Under the pieces are notes generated by a model that ran no database searches, was not told the origin of the DNA, and saw only the letters and a list, made by a program, of their open reading frames with translations. Source: Leptospira haakeii (GTDB taxonomy: Bacteria; Spirochaetota; Leptospiria; Leptospirales; Leptospiraceae). Taken from it: a DNA stretch of 64,000 nucleotides. Both the position numbers and the translations under genes were made by a program. The DNA lies in assembly GCF_002812045.1 (NCBI RefSeq), contig NZ_NPEG01000001.1, positions 992,001 to 1,056,000 on the forward strand. The letters are read 5' to 3'. Shown piece by piece: positions 25,160 through 34,555 of the stretch (position 1 is the first letter of the stretch; each line of letters starts with the position of its first letter).

Positions 25160-28138
25160 ATGATTAAAAACAAATTCCTAAGAGCGGTTCTTCCCGGCAT
25201 TCGGGCAAAACTTTCCTTTTTCACGGCCGCATTGGTCATCTCAATATTAGGTTTTACTTCAATAATCCATTACTCCCAACAAACAAAAGCTTTAGAAGAG
25301 AAGCTTGAGTCTGAGTTGAAGGCTCCTTTGGAATACGTGAACTCGGTCGTTTTGGATCTTGAAAACCTGAGCAGAAGTATGATCCTGATCGAGGAATTTA
25401 AGGTTAGAGTAAAAGAGAAGAAAAAACAACTCAGTAAGTTTAAGAGGACAGTTGTTCAGAAGGAAGGTGGACTTTTCGGAGCATTAAAAGCATTCGGTCA
25501 ATCTATCGGTCTAAACGTTAAAAGAGGGAATGTTTATAAATCTGTAGATACTTACTTTACAAGATACCTTTCTGAAAAAGAGATTCAGGAATTTGAATCT
25601 AAGGTACGTAACGAATTAAGAAAAGAGAATGGAGCTCCGATTGACGCGCCTGTTTATGAAAAGATCAGATCTATAGCGGAAAAAACAGCGCTTGCTCGTA
25701 TCAGAGCAGAAACTTCTAAGACCAGAATAGAAGAAATTACCGAAGAGATCAAGTTCTTAGATACGGAATTAGCTAAAGCTGATCTGGATCCGAAGAATAA
25801 AAAAACTTATCTATCTGATAAGGACAAATTGGAGAAGGAACGAAAAGGGGCTGAAAAAGCGATCCCTGAGGGAGAGAAAAAAGCCGCATCAGGGGAGACT
25901 GCATTAACAAAAGCTCTTCAGAATTTTTTCAGAGGATCTTTTAAGGATAGAATTTCTTCTTTAGGGCTTCTTCCGGATAAAATTAGAATTTTAGCATATG
26001 ATAGAGTTGGGAAAGAGACCTTAGATACGGGTTTACTTTTCTCTCAAAGTTCGGAGACGGGAAAAAAATTACTTTCCCAGGCCGATTTTACCGAAAGTCG
26101 TAAAGGTCTTTTTGGAGATACGGATGTTTTGGAAGTTATCCAGAACAAATCTGAACCTGAAAGTTATGAAGTAGGGGGAAGGCAGTACGAAGTAGTTTAT
26201 CGTCCTGTTTTTAGAAATCCGAGCACTGCAGAAAGATCCAGATCAATGGCCGAAGAGATTGCGGAAAATCCAAAAGACTGGTCAAAATATTTGGAAGAAG
26301 ATCGCAAAATTTCTGCAGAGATTGCTGAGATTTCCCAGAGATTAAAAACCAGAATGTCGGAGCTCCGCAAAGACGGAAAGGCTAAACCTTCTTCCGATAA
26401 GGAATTCAAAAATCTGGCTCTTGCTTATAGGCAGATGCTCAAAAAAAGAGACACTAAATTAGAGCAACTTCATCCCTACGGTTCTGTTTTTGAGAAGAAT
26501 GAGAAAAAATGGAATGATGATCATAAATCTCTAAAAGACAAGATCGCTGCCACTTCTAAAGAAATTTTAGAATGGGAGAAGATGCTTAAATTTCCTCCTA
26601 AAGAGGGAGAGAATAAAACTTCTCCAGAAGAAATCCAAGAGAAGATCCGGGTATTAGAATCCCAGGAAGAGGAATATAAGGATTCTTTAATTCGTTTGGA
26701 AGCCACTAAGGGGGATTGGGGGAATTCCTACGAGCATAAAGCAGAGGATGCATTTTTTGGTTTGAGAGAAGCTGCACTTGAGGATTTTACTTTTATTCCT
26801 TTTAAAACTGGCCCGGCAGGTATCAGGAGATATTATAAGGATGAAAATGAAAGAAAGTCAGCTCGGGTCAAATGGAGACTTTTGAGAGAATGGGTACTTT
26901 CTGGAAATTCTGAAACAGAACTGCCTAAAACACCTAGAGGGATCGCCTGGGATTCGGGTATACTGGTCCGAAGCAGAAGTGAGGCTGAGGAAGTGATGTG
27001 GGCTCTGGATTCTACTCCTCTTGTGGCCCCAGGTGAAGAAGAGGGGAAAGGGTTGGTTTACGATCTTCTCCGCAAAGACTTATTAGGATATAATATTATT
27101 TTAATAGATAGGACCGAAGGCATCCGGCAAATGAAGTCCAACCGAGAAGAAATGATCCGATATACGGGGATCATTGGGACAATCGCAATTCTTTTGGCGT
27201 ACGGTTTGGCTTGGTTTGTGGTCCGTAGGATCAGGGTTATCAGTAAAAATGCTGAAACGATCGGAGACGGTAATCTGAACGTGGAATTCCCTCCTGCAGG
27301 CTATGATGAGATCGGTATCTTAAGTGAATCTTTAAACGATATGGTCCACGGATTAAAAGAGAGAGAGGAGATGAAAGGAGAACTTCTGGCAGCAGAAGAG
27401 ATCCAGAAACGTCTTCTCCCTGAAAAACTTCCTTCTAGCTTGAATGACTATGTGGAGTTCGGCGCGTTCTATAAGGCGATGACCGGAGTTGGCGGGGACT
27501 ATTACGATTTTATTGAATTAGGTGGAGGAAAGATCGCGATCTGTATCGGTGATGTTTCCAATCACGGTGTGGGTCCTGCAATTGTGATGGCTCTTTTTAG
27601 GGCCCAAATCCAAGCAATTCTTCGAAAAGGAGAAAGAGATCTGAAAAAGATCTTACTAGAAGCGAATGCTTATCAGTATGAGGATACTCCGGATCATATT
27701 TTTATTACATTCTTCTTGGCGATCTTTGACTCGAATACTTCCAGACTAGAATATATTTCCGCAGGCCACGTTAAGCCGTTGTTCTTTGACGCTTCTGATG
27801 GAAAGATTAAAGAACTTCCTGCAGGTGGTTTACCTATCGGCATGGATGAAAATTCTTTCTTCGAAACTACGATAGAGAGAAGGGTATTAACTTTGGATTC
27901 AGGAGATATTTTCTTCGAATATACGGATGGTTTAGACGAAGCAAGAAGTCCTAGCTCGGAAATGTATACTAGGGAAAGACTTGCTAAACTATTGCATGCA
28001 AACGGAGAAAAACGTCCGGAAGAATTGATCAAGACAATCGTTATGGATGTGGAATCCCATACTCAGCAAGATCTAAGTGCAACAGGGTTTTCTAATCTTT
28101 CCGATGATATCGCTATGATCGCGATCAGAAAAAGATAA
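25160..28138 (+). CDS. Membrane PP2C (RsbU/SpoIIE-type) phosphatase with large sensor region and HAMP
   Basis: A 992-aa protein. TM1 is at about 16-36. A very large extracytoplasmic region (about 40-660) is rich in charged coiled-coil sequence. TM2 (about 668-690, TGIIGTIAILLAYGLAWFVV) is followed by a HAMP domain (about 690-742) and a C-terminal PP2C phosphatase (about 755-992; AAEEIQKRLLPEKLP, GVGGDYYDF, IGDVSNHGVGPA, DIFFEYTDGLDEAR, LSDDIAMIAI). It should dephosphorylate the STAS antagonist at 24386 in response to an envelope signal. The outer region is much longer than usual for the family, and I recognise no ligand domain in it. It is followed by a strong terminator. Confidence 0.9.
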   Translation: MIKNKFLRAVLPGIRAKLSFFTAALVISILGFTSIIHYSQQTKALEEKLESELKAPLEYVNSVVLDLENLSRSMILIEEFKVRVKEKKKQLSKFKRTVVQKEGGLFGALKAFGQSIGLNVKRGNVYKSVDTYFTRYLSEKEIQEFESKVRNELRKENGAPIDAPVYEKIRSIAEKTALARIRAETSKTRIEEITEEIKFLDTELAKADLDPKNKKTYLSDKDKLEKERKGAEKAIPEGEKKAASGETALTKALQNFFRGSFKDRISSLGLLPDKIRILAYDRVGKETLDTGLLFSQSSETGKKLLSQADFTESRKGLFGDTDVLEVIQNKSEPESYEVGGRQYEVVYRPVFRNPSTAERSRSMAEEIAENPKDWSKYLEEDRKISAEIAEISQRLKTRMSELRKDGKAKPSSDKEFKNLALAYRQMLKKRDTKLEQLHPYGSVFEKNEKKWNDDHKSLKDKIAATSKEILEWEKMLKFPPKEGENKTSPEEIQEKIRVLESQEEEYKDSLIRLEATKGDWGNSYEHKAEDAFFGLREAALEDFTFIPFKTGPAGIRRYYKDENERKSARVKWRLLREWVLSGNSETELPKTPRGIAWDSGILVRSRSEAEEVMWALDSTPLVAPGEEEGKGLVYDLLRKDLLGYNIILIDRTEGIRQMKSNREEMIRYTGIIGTIAILLAYGLAWFVVRRIRVISKNAETIGDGNLNVEFPPAGYDEIGILSESLNDMVHGLKEREEMKGELLAAEEIQKRLLPEKLPSSLNDYVEFGAFYKAMTGVGGDYYDFIELGGGKIAICIGDVSNHGVGPAIVMALFRAQIQAILRKGERDLKKILLEANAYQYEDTPDHIFITFFLAIFDSNTSRLEYISAGHVKPLFFDASDGKIKELPAGGLPIGMDENSFFETTIERRVLTLDSGDIFFEYTDGLDEARSPSSEMYTRERLAKLLHANGEKRPEELIKTIVMDVESHTQQDLSATGFSNLSDDIAMIAIRKR

Positions 28139-28158
28139 GAACCTGCACTGTTTTATTG

Positions 28159-28194
28159 AATCCGTTTGTAGGATTTCCTACAAACGGATTTTTC
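28159..28194. terminator. Strong terminator between convergent operons
   Basis: A 14-bp perfect stem, AATCCGTTTGTAGG with CCTACAAACGGATT, and a four-base loop, followed by TTTT. It ends the partner-switching operon and lies just beyond the stop of the carboxylase gene on the other strand. Confidence 0.88.
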
Positions 28195-28197
28195 ATG

Positions 28198-31100
28198 CTA
28201 AGGCAGGATTAGGTCCTTCCAATCTTCTTCCGGATTTTTCGGACATAGATATACTTCACCTTCGGAGTATTTGTTTTTATTTTTTCTCCAATGAGAAAAT
28301 TTGAGATCCGCTTCTTCTAAACCTGTTTTTAGGACTTCTCTTAGTACGGAAACGGATCCGAAGGTTCCATCTAAAACTCCAGTATTTTTTGCGTCAGAAT
28401 CTGCTCTGGATTTTTTGGTGAATGATTCGAAAAATTCCTTTTGAATAGATTCAATTTCTTGAATATTTCCTTCCTTTCTGAGAGCGGAAACTTTTGCTCC
28501 TTGGAATAGATCGAACGCAGAATTTCCTCCCATTACCGCAAGAGTGGCCTCGGCTAAGGAATAATATGCGATTCCCGGTCTTAAAAATCCGCTGAATGCA
28601 TGTATCTGTCTTCCTCCGTAATTTTGTCTTAAAATGATAGAGACTACGGGAATCTCAGAGAGAACATTTACATCCAAAGATTCTCCGCCGATCTGTTGTA
28701 TCCTTGCTCTTTCTTGTTTGGTGCCTGGAACAAAACCTGGAGCATCAGAAATCATTAATAAAGGAATTGAGTGTTTGTTTACAAACTCTGTGAACACTCT
28801 GAATTTTTCTGTGCCCGGTGCATCGGGAGAACCCCCTCCTTTCGGTTGGTCTGCGATGATTGCAACTGTCCTTCCCTGTATCCTTCCAAGTCCCGCGATC
28901 AAGCTGGAGCCTGGGTCCCATTCTCCGAATTCTAAGAAAGTATTCTCATCTAAAATTTTCTGAACGATCTCTTCTTTCATGTCGTAAGAAACTGTGATTT
29001 CTTTCGGAAGTTTGATCTCACTTTTACTCGTTGGAGAATTTTCAATTTTCCTTTGATTTAATAAATGGAAGAATTTTTTAATGATCTCGTAAGCTTCCGA
29101 TTCGTTTTTAGAAGTGAATGTTGCCCATCTTTTTTTATTTGAGAATTCTTTATGAGTGGAAGGTTTACTTTTTTCATTCGGTTCTAAAAGAAGCCACACG
29201 TCCGCGCTCGAGGTGAGTTCTGAAACCCTAAGTCCTTCCGGATTTTTAACAAAATGTAAGCAGGCTCCTTCGAAATTTTGTAACGATTTTTGGAAATCCC
29301 TTCTCGGTCTTAAGGAATCATAATCATCCAAATGAGAACTTCTAAACCATTTGCTTCCATAGACTAAGAGTAAACTTGCGCCTGTTTTCGCTGCGATCCG
29401 AACGGATTCTTTTGCTTTGATAATACATGGAAGAGAATGAAATCCATCATTCGTTCTTGGTCCCATGGAAAGCACGGAAGTTTGTCCCAATCGAATGAAT
29501 CCTGAAACTAAAGATCCAGAACCTGAATAGTTTTCTTTGATCGGTAAGAAAAATCCACTCTCGGAGTAATGAATAAGCTCGTTTTCATCTAAAACATTCC
29601 AATTTTCTGATATAACTCTTTGGCTTTTCTCTTTTGAGAGAGGTTCACATCCTAATAAAGAATCTTGTATCCTTCTGAGTATCCAGATGAGCTGAATTTT
29701 ATCATTGGCAACAAAATCGACTGTGCCAGTAGCCTGACCCATAATTTTAGCACCGCCAATTTCATAATTAGTAAACTTCTCGCCAGTTACGGATTCAATT
29801 ACGGAAGATCCGGTCAGAACTCGATAGGACTCATCTTCATTGAGAAGGACTTGCAAAGATGTTTGAGAAGAACCGTAAACATCTAACCCGGTAGAAGAGC
29901 CTGTCCCGACTGCGACTGTAAAACAAAGACTTGGCCTATCTTCTGAGTTATATTTTCTGAACCCCGATCCATATTTTTTTTCGGTTTCCGAACATACTTC
30001 TTTTAAGACTGGATCTGAATGTGATTCAATTGCTGCTCTGAAATCGGAAGCTTTGGTTCCCGCACTTATGAGTGAATTCATGAAGAAACCTTCTGCAGCT
30101 CTATTCAAAGAAACCATTCCTTCCTTTATATTGGCTCCTGCTCCATCATTCCAAATATACAAAGGCAAATCTTTCCGGTAAGCGTAGTATGCTGCTGCTA
30201 TATATTTTCTTCCTTCTAAATCACCTGTGGCTCCACCTGCTACTCTAGAATCTTTAAAAAAACATAATGCAGGCTTTCCACCTATCTTTCCTTCGAATAT
30301 TTTTGCTCCGGGGATATAGATCTCTTCTTTGCCTGTTTTAGGATTTTTTCTAAGAAGTCCATCTGTTCCTGGGATTGTGATCTCTTTTGCAGACTCTGTG
30401 TCAAATACTTCGGAGACCCAACATTCCAAAGGCCATTTTCCTTTTTGAAAGACGGCTAGATCTTTTGCATCTGTTCCGATACAATATGGAAATCTAGGAT
30501 CATTGGGATGAGCGATATCCATTCTGAGTTTTCCGTCTTTAAAGAAGAAGGAAAGTGTGACCGTCTTTTCCGTATCTTCCGGAAGAAAATCCATTGTGAA
30601 CTGACTATATAATCCATGCAGGAAGAATCTAAGAACGGATCCCGCCGACTCCATTATATTATTATAATTGAATACATCTTCTCTGTTAGAGCCGGGATCG
30701 AATTTTACTTTGAATCCGGAAACAAGTACTTCTAATCTGAAAATATCGAGTTTTTTGAATATTTGAGCACCTTGTAAGATACATGCTCCTACTTTTGCAG
30801 TAGTTTCCAGATCAAACCTTGAAGTTTGTTTTTCCGGTTTTGCACTTAAGGTGGAGAAGAGTATGTATTGTTTTTCTTTTTCGGTCTCCAGAAAATACAG
30901 GAAATGTCCCTGACTAGGGGAGAATAGTCTCTTTATACTTCCTTGGGTTTGCCAATATTCCAGTTTTTTCCGGATCTGGGAAGTGAGAGATTCATCAAAG
31001 TTTTCCGGGATCAACGGTAAATTTTCAGAAAAAGATTTTTTGAATTTTTCTTCTAAAATTTCAGATCTTTCTTCGGAAACTGAGGACCAAGGTGATTTTA

Positions 31101-34098
31101 GAAAGCGCACATAATCGAATACGTGTTTTCTGGAAATGGTCGCATCTCCCCCTTTGAATTTTTGCGGGCGATTTCCTCTGGAGTTTAATATTCTTCTTAC
31201 TGTTTTTTCGAGTGAACTTTCTTTCTCTCTTTCTTCTAAATACAAGACACCGTTTAAAGCAAGATCTATGGAAGGAGTTGGCGGAGCATAAATGGAAAGT
31301 TTTTCCAAAAGTTTTGCTATAAGCTCTTTTCCTTCTCTTAGATTCGCATAAGCTTTTACTAGAAATATAAATGCATCTTTTTGGCATTTGGTCCTGCGGA
31401 GAGGGTTCCAAGGTTTTATCCCATAATAATGAAATGCATTTGATAAAAGTTTTTTAGTGGTCTTAGGTGGATTATATCCTTCTGTATCCCATTCAGAAAG
31501 TGCTCTTTGTATCTCTCCATAATGGGAAAATTTAGTCCCAGGATCGGAGGAAAAGATTCTTCGTACTAATACGTGGAATTTTAAAAGTTCTATATAAAAG
31601 TTTCCCCAGAGACGATTTTCAGAATCAGAACCTTTAATGAATTCTAAATTGGAAAGTATAGAATCTATCTTTTCTATTGCGTCTTGTTCTCTAAATGTTC
31701 CTAATATCCACGACTTTAACAAGGCCCTTAGATCGGAGCCTGAAGTTTTTTGGGCAAGCGGGAGTTCTAGCTCTGCATCCGTCTCAATCGATGGCCAGAT
31801 CTCCCAAATAGATCCTCCGATGATATTATGGTTTTCTAATTCTTTTTCGGCTTCGGATTTCTGCTCTGTTTCTATTTTTGCTAGAATTTCTCCTTCGCTC
31901 AATCCTTTTCCCAAAACCATTCCGGACGCAGTCATTCCTCTTACTAATTTGTTTCTATCTCCATGTTCTAACAGATAACCCAGTTTTCCGTTTACTGGAG
32001 CAGTTAGAACTGTTTCCATTTTCATAGCGGAAATGACCAATATCGGATCTCCTTCTTGGATGCTTTCACCTTCTTTCCATACGTCATTCGTTCGAGGATT
32101 ATTGCAGATTTTTACGAATGTTCCTTGGAAAGGAGAACGTAATATTCCTTCGTTAGATATGTTGCTCTTTTTATCTTTGGATAGAATGGAAAATCTTAGG
32201 TATCTAAGCTTTCCTTGTTTATCCGGAAATCTTACGAGATGAAAGGAAGGTCTGCGATCTACTCGGACAGGAATCGTTCTACCTGCAAATTCCACTAAAA
32301 ATTCTTCTTCTAATTCACCACGGGCGGAAACTCCGATTGTCCCGAAATCTTTTCCATTCAGTAAAATTCTATAACTAGAGATAGAAGTTCGGAATAAACG
32401 TGTTTTATAAGTTTTCAATTCCGACCTTAATTCGAACTCATAGAGAGAATATTCAGATTCTTGTGAGTGAAGTAATTTGGGAAGGTCCCTATCTCTAAAG
32501 GATCTTTTCAGATCGTTTTCTGTTATAAAAACGGATTCGGTGAGAGAACAGATAATTGCACCTTCTTCTTCCGATTCCTTCTCCACTTTTGTAAGCTCTT
32601 CATTATTAGATAAAATTAAATTATCATATTCTCCTGAACGGAAGAGATCGTGTCTTACAAGTTTTATCAGCTGTTCGATATTTGTGGTTATACCGCGGAT
32701 GTATAGATCGGAAAGTGCTCTTTCCATTCTCAGTAGAGCTTCTTCTCTTGTGGTTCCCGTAGTGATCAATTTTCCGATCATTGGATCGTAATCACCTAAA
32801 ACTCTATCACCCTTTCTGAAGCCGAAATCGCAACGTACTCCGTTGAAAGTCGGAAGTTCCAGATCTTTTATTTTTCCAGGAGAAGGTGAGTAGTTTTGAA
32901 ACGGATCTTCTGCATAGATCCTACATTGAATGGAATGATTTCGATCGGAGAATCTTCTTTTGATCACTGAGTCATAAGGTATCTCTTGTTCTCTTCCATC
33001 GAAAAATAAAATTTGCCATTTAGCTAGGTCGATCCCGAGAGACTGATCCGTTACCGGATATTCTACCTGTAATCTGGTATTCATTTCTAAAAACCCGAAA
33101 TTGCCCGTTTCACAATCTAATAAGAATTCCACGGTTCCCGCGGCGCATCCTTCTGAGTAGCCTGAGATATGAGCGATCTTTTCTGCGGATGATAATAATT
33201 GTAATAAGGTCCTATCGTCTAAAAAAGTTTCTCCACTTTCTTCCACGACTTTTTGGTTTCTTCTTTGTACTGCACATTTGCGGATCCCGACTGCAGTGGA
33301 GTTGAAAATTTGTACTTCGAAGTGAGCAGGCCTCTCCACATATTTTTCGAAGAAGAAGGTCCCGTTCCCATAAGATTGAAGACCGATCCGAACAGCACTT
33401 TCTATGGCAGGAAGAAGTTCTTTAGAATTTCGAACGATGACCATTCCCTTTCCACCGCCACCGCTATCTAACTTGATCATGATCGGGTAGCCGATCCTTT
33501 CCGCTTCCTGGATTGCGATCTCTTCTCCTCCTATGATCGGTCCGCTTCCTAATAAAAGTGGGATCCCATTCTCTGAGGCTAATTTTCTAGCATCCAGTTT
33601 GTTCCCTACTTTCCTCATCACTGAAGCTTTGGGGCCCATAAATATTATATTCTTTTTATATATTAGAGAAGCTTCCTCTAAAGATTCTACAAATTTGAAA
33701 TCTTCTGACAAAAATCCATATCCAGGATAAACTGCATTTGCGTCGGAGAGTAAAGCAGCCGCTATGATTGTCTGAGAATTCGTATATTTGTCGGAACTTC
33801 CTATATATAGGATCTCATCCGCAGATTCGTACCAAGATTGTTCTCTATCCGGATCGGTTACTACTGCAACAGAGCGGATTCCTTCTTCTCTTAGGGCTAA
33901 AAAGAATCTTTTGGCAATCTCTCCTCGGTTTGCGATCAGTATTTTTTTTAGGATTCCTTTTCTTTCCGGTAAAACTTCTTGTTTTTCTGAACGTCCCGGA
34001 TTTAGGACTTTTAGTTCTCTTATAACGGAATCTATTTCAGGAATACTTAATATTCCTTGGGTAAATGAATCTGGCTCTGGTTTTCTTGTAGGTATCAT
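28198..34098 (-). CDS. Single-chain multidomain acyl-CoA carboxylase (BC-BCCP-CT)
   Basis: A 1966-aa protein fusing all parts of a biotin-dependent acyl-CoA carboxylase. It should make malonyl-CoA (or a homologue) from acyl-CoA, bicarbonate and ATP. Biotin carboxylase lies at about 50-500 (KKILIANRGEIAKR, ATP loop SGGGGKGM at 212-219, EMNTRLQVEYP at 338-347). A linker/BT-like region spans 500-650. The biotin carrier spans about 655-735 with AMKM at 691-694, so Lys693 is the biotin site. Region 740-1240 has no recognised domain. Carboxyltransferase N-half is at about 1260-1500 (YEIGGAKIMGQATGTVDF) and C-half at 1700-1940 (ISDAPGFVPGTKQE; QNYGGRQIHAF). The order resembles eukaryotic acetyl-CoA carboxylase. 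It starts 10 bases after acpS, with AGGAGA as ribosome site. Acetyl-CoA as substrate is inferred from context. Confidence 0.88.
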   Translation of the reverse strand: MIPTRKPEPDSFTQGILSIPEIDSVIRELKVLNPGRSEKQEVLPERKGILKKILIANRGEIAKRFFLALREEGIRSVAVVTDPDREQSWYESADEILYIGSSDKYTNSQTIIAAALLSDANAVYPGYGFLSEDFKFVESLEEASLIYKKNIIFMGPKASVMRKVGNKLDARKLASENGIPLLLGSGPIIGGEEIAIQEAERIGYPIMIKLDSGGGGKGMVIVRNSKELLPAIESAVRIGLQSYGNGTFFFEKYVERPAHFEVQIFNSTAVGIRKCAVQRRNQKVVEESGETFLDDRTLLQLLSSAEKIAHISGYSEGCAAGTVEFLLDCETGNFGFLEMNTRLQVEYPVTDQSLGIDLAKWQILFFDGREQEIPYDSVIKRRFSDRNHSIQCRIYAEDPFQNYSPSPGKIKDLELPTFNGVRCDFGFRKGDRVLGDYDPMIGKLITTGTTREEALLRMERALSDLYIRGITTNIEQLIKLVRHDLFRSGEYDNLILSNNEELTKVEKESEEEGAIICSLTESVFITENDLKRSFRDRDLPKLLHSQESEYSLYEFELRSELKTYKTRLFRTSISSYRILLNGKDFGTIGVSARGELEEEFLVEFAGRTIPVRVDRRPSFHLVRFPDKQGKLRYLRFSILSKDKKSNISNEGILRSPFQGTFVKICNNPRTNDVWKEGESIQEGDPILVISAMKMETVLTAPVNGKLGYLLEHGDRNKLVRGMTASGMVLGKGLSEGEILAKIETEQKSEAEKELENHNIIGGSIWEIWPSIETDAELELPLAQKTSGSDLRALLKSWILGTFREQDAIEKIDSILSNLEFIKGSDSENRLWGNFYIELLKFHVLVRRIFSSDPGTKFSHYGEIQRALSEWDTEGYNPPKTTKKLLSNAFHYYGIKPWNPLRRTKCQKDAFIFLVKAYANLREGKELIAKLLEKLSIYAPPTPSIDLALNGVLYLEEREKESSLEKTVRRILNSRGNRPQKFKGGDATISRKHVFDYVRFLKSPWSSVSEERSEILEEKFKKSFSENLPLIPENFDESLTSQIRKKLEYWQTQGSIKRLFSPSQGHFLYFLETEKEKQYILFSTLSAKPEKQTSRFDLETTAKVGACILQGAQIFKKLDIFRLEVLVSGFKVKFDPGSNREDVFNYNNIMESAGSVLRFFLHGLYSQFTMDFLPEDTEKTVTLSFFFKDGKLRMDIAHPNDPRFPYCIGTDAKDLAVFQKGKWPLECWVSEVFDTESAKEITIPGTDGLLRKNPKTGKEEIYIPGAKIFEGKIGGKPALCFFKDSRVAGGATGDLEGRKYIAAAYYAYRKDLPLYIWNDGAGANIKEGMVSLNRAAEGFFMNSLISAGTKASDFRAAIESHSDPVLKEVCSETEKKYGSGFRKYNSEDRPSLCFTVAVGTGSSTGLDVYGSSQTSLQVLLNEDESYRVLTGSSVIESVTGEKFTNYEIGGAKIMGQATGTVDFVANDKIQLIWILRRIQDSLLGCEPLSKEKSQRVISENWNVLDENELIHYSESGFFLPIKENYSGSGSLVSGFIRLGQTSVLSMGPRTNDGFHSLPCIIKAKESVRIAAKTGASLLLVYGSKWFRSSHLDDYDSLRPRRDFQKSLQNFEGACLHFVKNPEGLRVSELTSSADVWLLLEPNEKSKPSTHKEFSNKKRWATFTSKNESEAYEIIKKFFHLLNQRKIENSPTSKSEIKLPKEITVSYDMKEEIVQKILDENTFLEFGEWDPGSSLIAGLGRIQGRTVAIIADQPKGGGSPDAPGTEKFRVFTEFVNKHSIPLLMISDAPGFVPGTKQERARIQQIGGESLDVNVLSEIPVVSIILRQNYGGRQIHAFSGFLRPGIAYYSLAEATLAVMGGNSAFDLFQGAKVSALRKEGNIQEIESIQKEFFESFTKKSRADSDAKNTGVLDGTFGSVSVLREVLKTGLEEADLKFSHWRKNKNKYSEGEVYLCPKNPEEDWKDLILP

Positions 34099-34108
34099 TC
34101 GCTTTCTC

Positions 34109-34555
34109 CTAAAATATCAGGAGGACTTCGGAAAATGCATAATCCCCCGTATGGCTGATGCTCAGCCGAATCGTATTCGGCTTTAAATTGTTTAGATAAG
34201 TTTCAAAATTTCCGTAAAAACGAAAATAGGGACGACCATAATCGTCGTTACGTATTTCTATTTCAGAATAGTTTACGTTTAGATCTGGTTTCTGGAATAA
34301 ACGATATCCATCCAATGCCTTGATCAGAGCCTCTTTAGCTGCGTATCTTCCCGCAAAAAAACTTGCTCTTTGATTTTCAGGCTTTGTCTGTCCCTTCTTC
34401 CTTTCCCAATCTGTAAAAGTAATTTTAAAGAAGAAGGTAGCCTTATCCTGCAAACTTTCCTTAAACTCAGGAATATAAGTAAGATCCACGCCTACGGAAG
34501 CATAAGGACTGGTTAACGATTCAGAAATAGGAAGAGGTTGAGATCCTAATTTCAT
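34109..34555 (-). CDS. acpS: Holo-ACP synthase (4'-phosphopantetheinyl transferase)
   Basis: A 148-aa AcpS-type enzyme that moves 4'-phosphopantetheine from CoA to a Ser of an acyl carrier protein. Motifs are SVGVDLTYIPEF (metal Asp), FAGRYAAKEALIKAL (conserved Glu and Lys), IEIRNDDYGRPYF and LSISHTGDYAFSEVLL. Its ATG overlaps the stop of the giant synthase as ATGA. The synthase has its own ACP but no terminal PPT domain, so this enzyme is its likely activator. Fungal FAS carries that domain fused; mycobacteria keep acpS as a separate gene beside fas, as here. Confidence 0.92.
   Translation of the reverse strand: MKLGSQPLPISESLTSPYASVGVDLTYIPEFKESLQDKATFFFKITFTDWERKKGQTKPENQRASFFAGRYAAKEALIKALDGYRLFQKPDLNVNYSEIEIRNDDYGRPYFRFYGNFETYLNNLKPNTIRLSISHTGDYAFSEVLLIF

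Noticed and set aside
33788..34186. 132-aa plus-strand frame opposite the carboxylase start
   Set aside because: Antisense of the biotin carboxylase and AcpS coding ends; no ribosome site and low-complexity composition.
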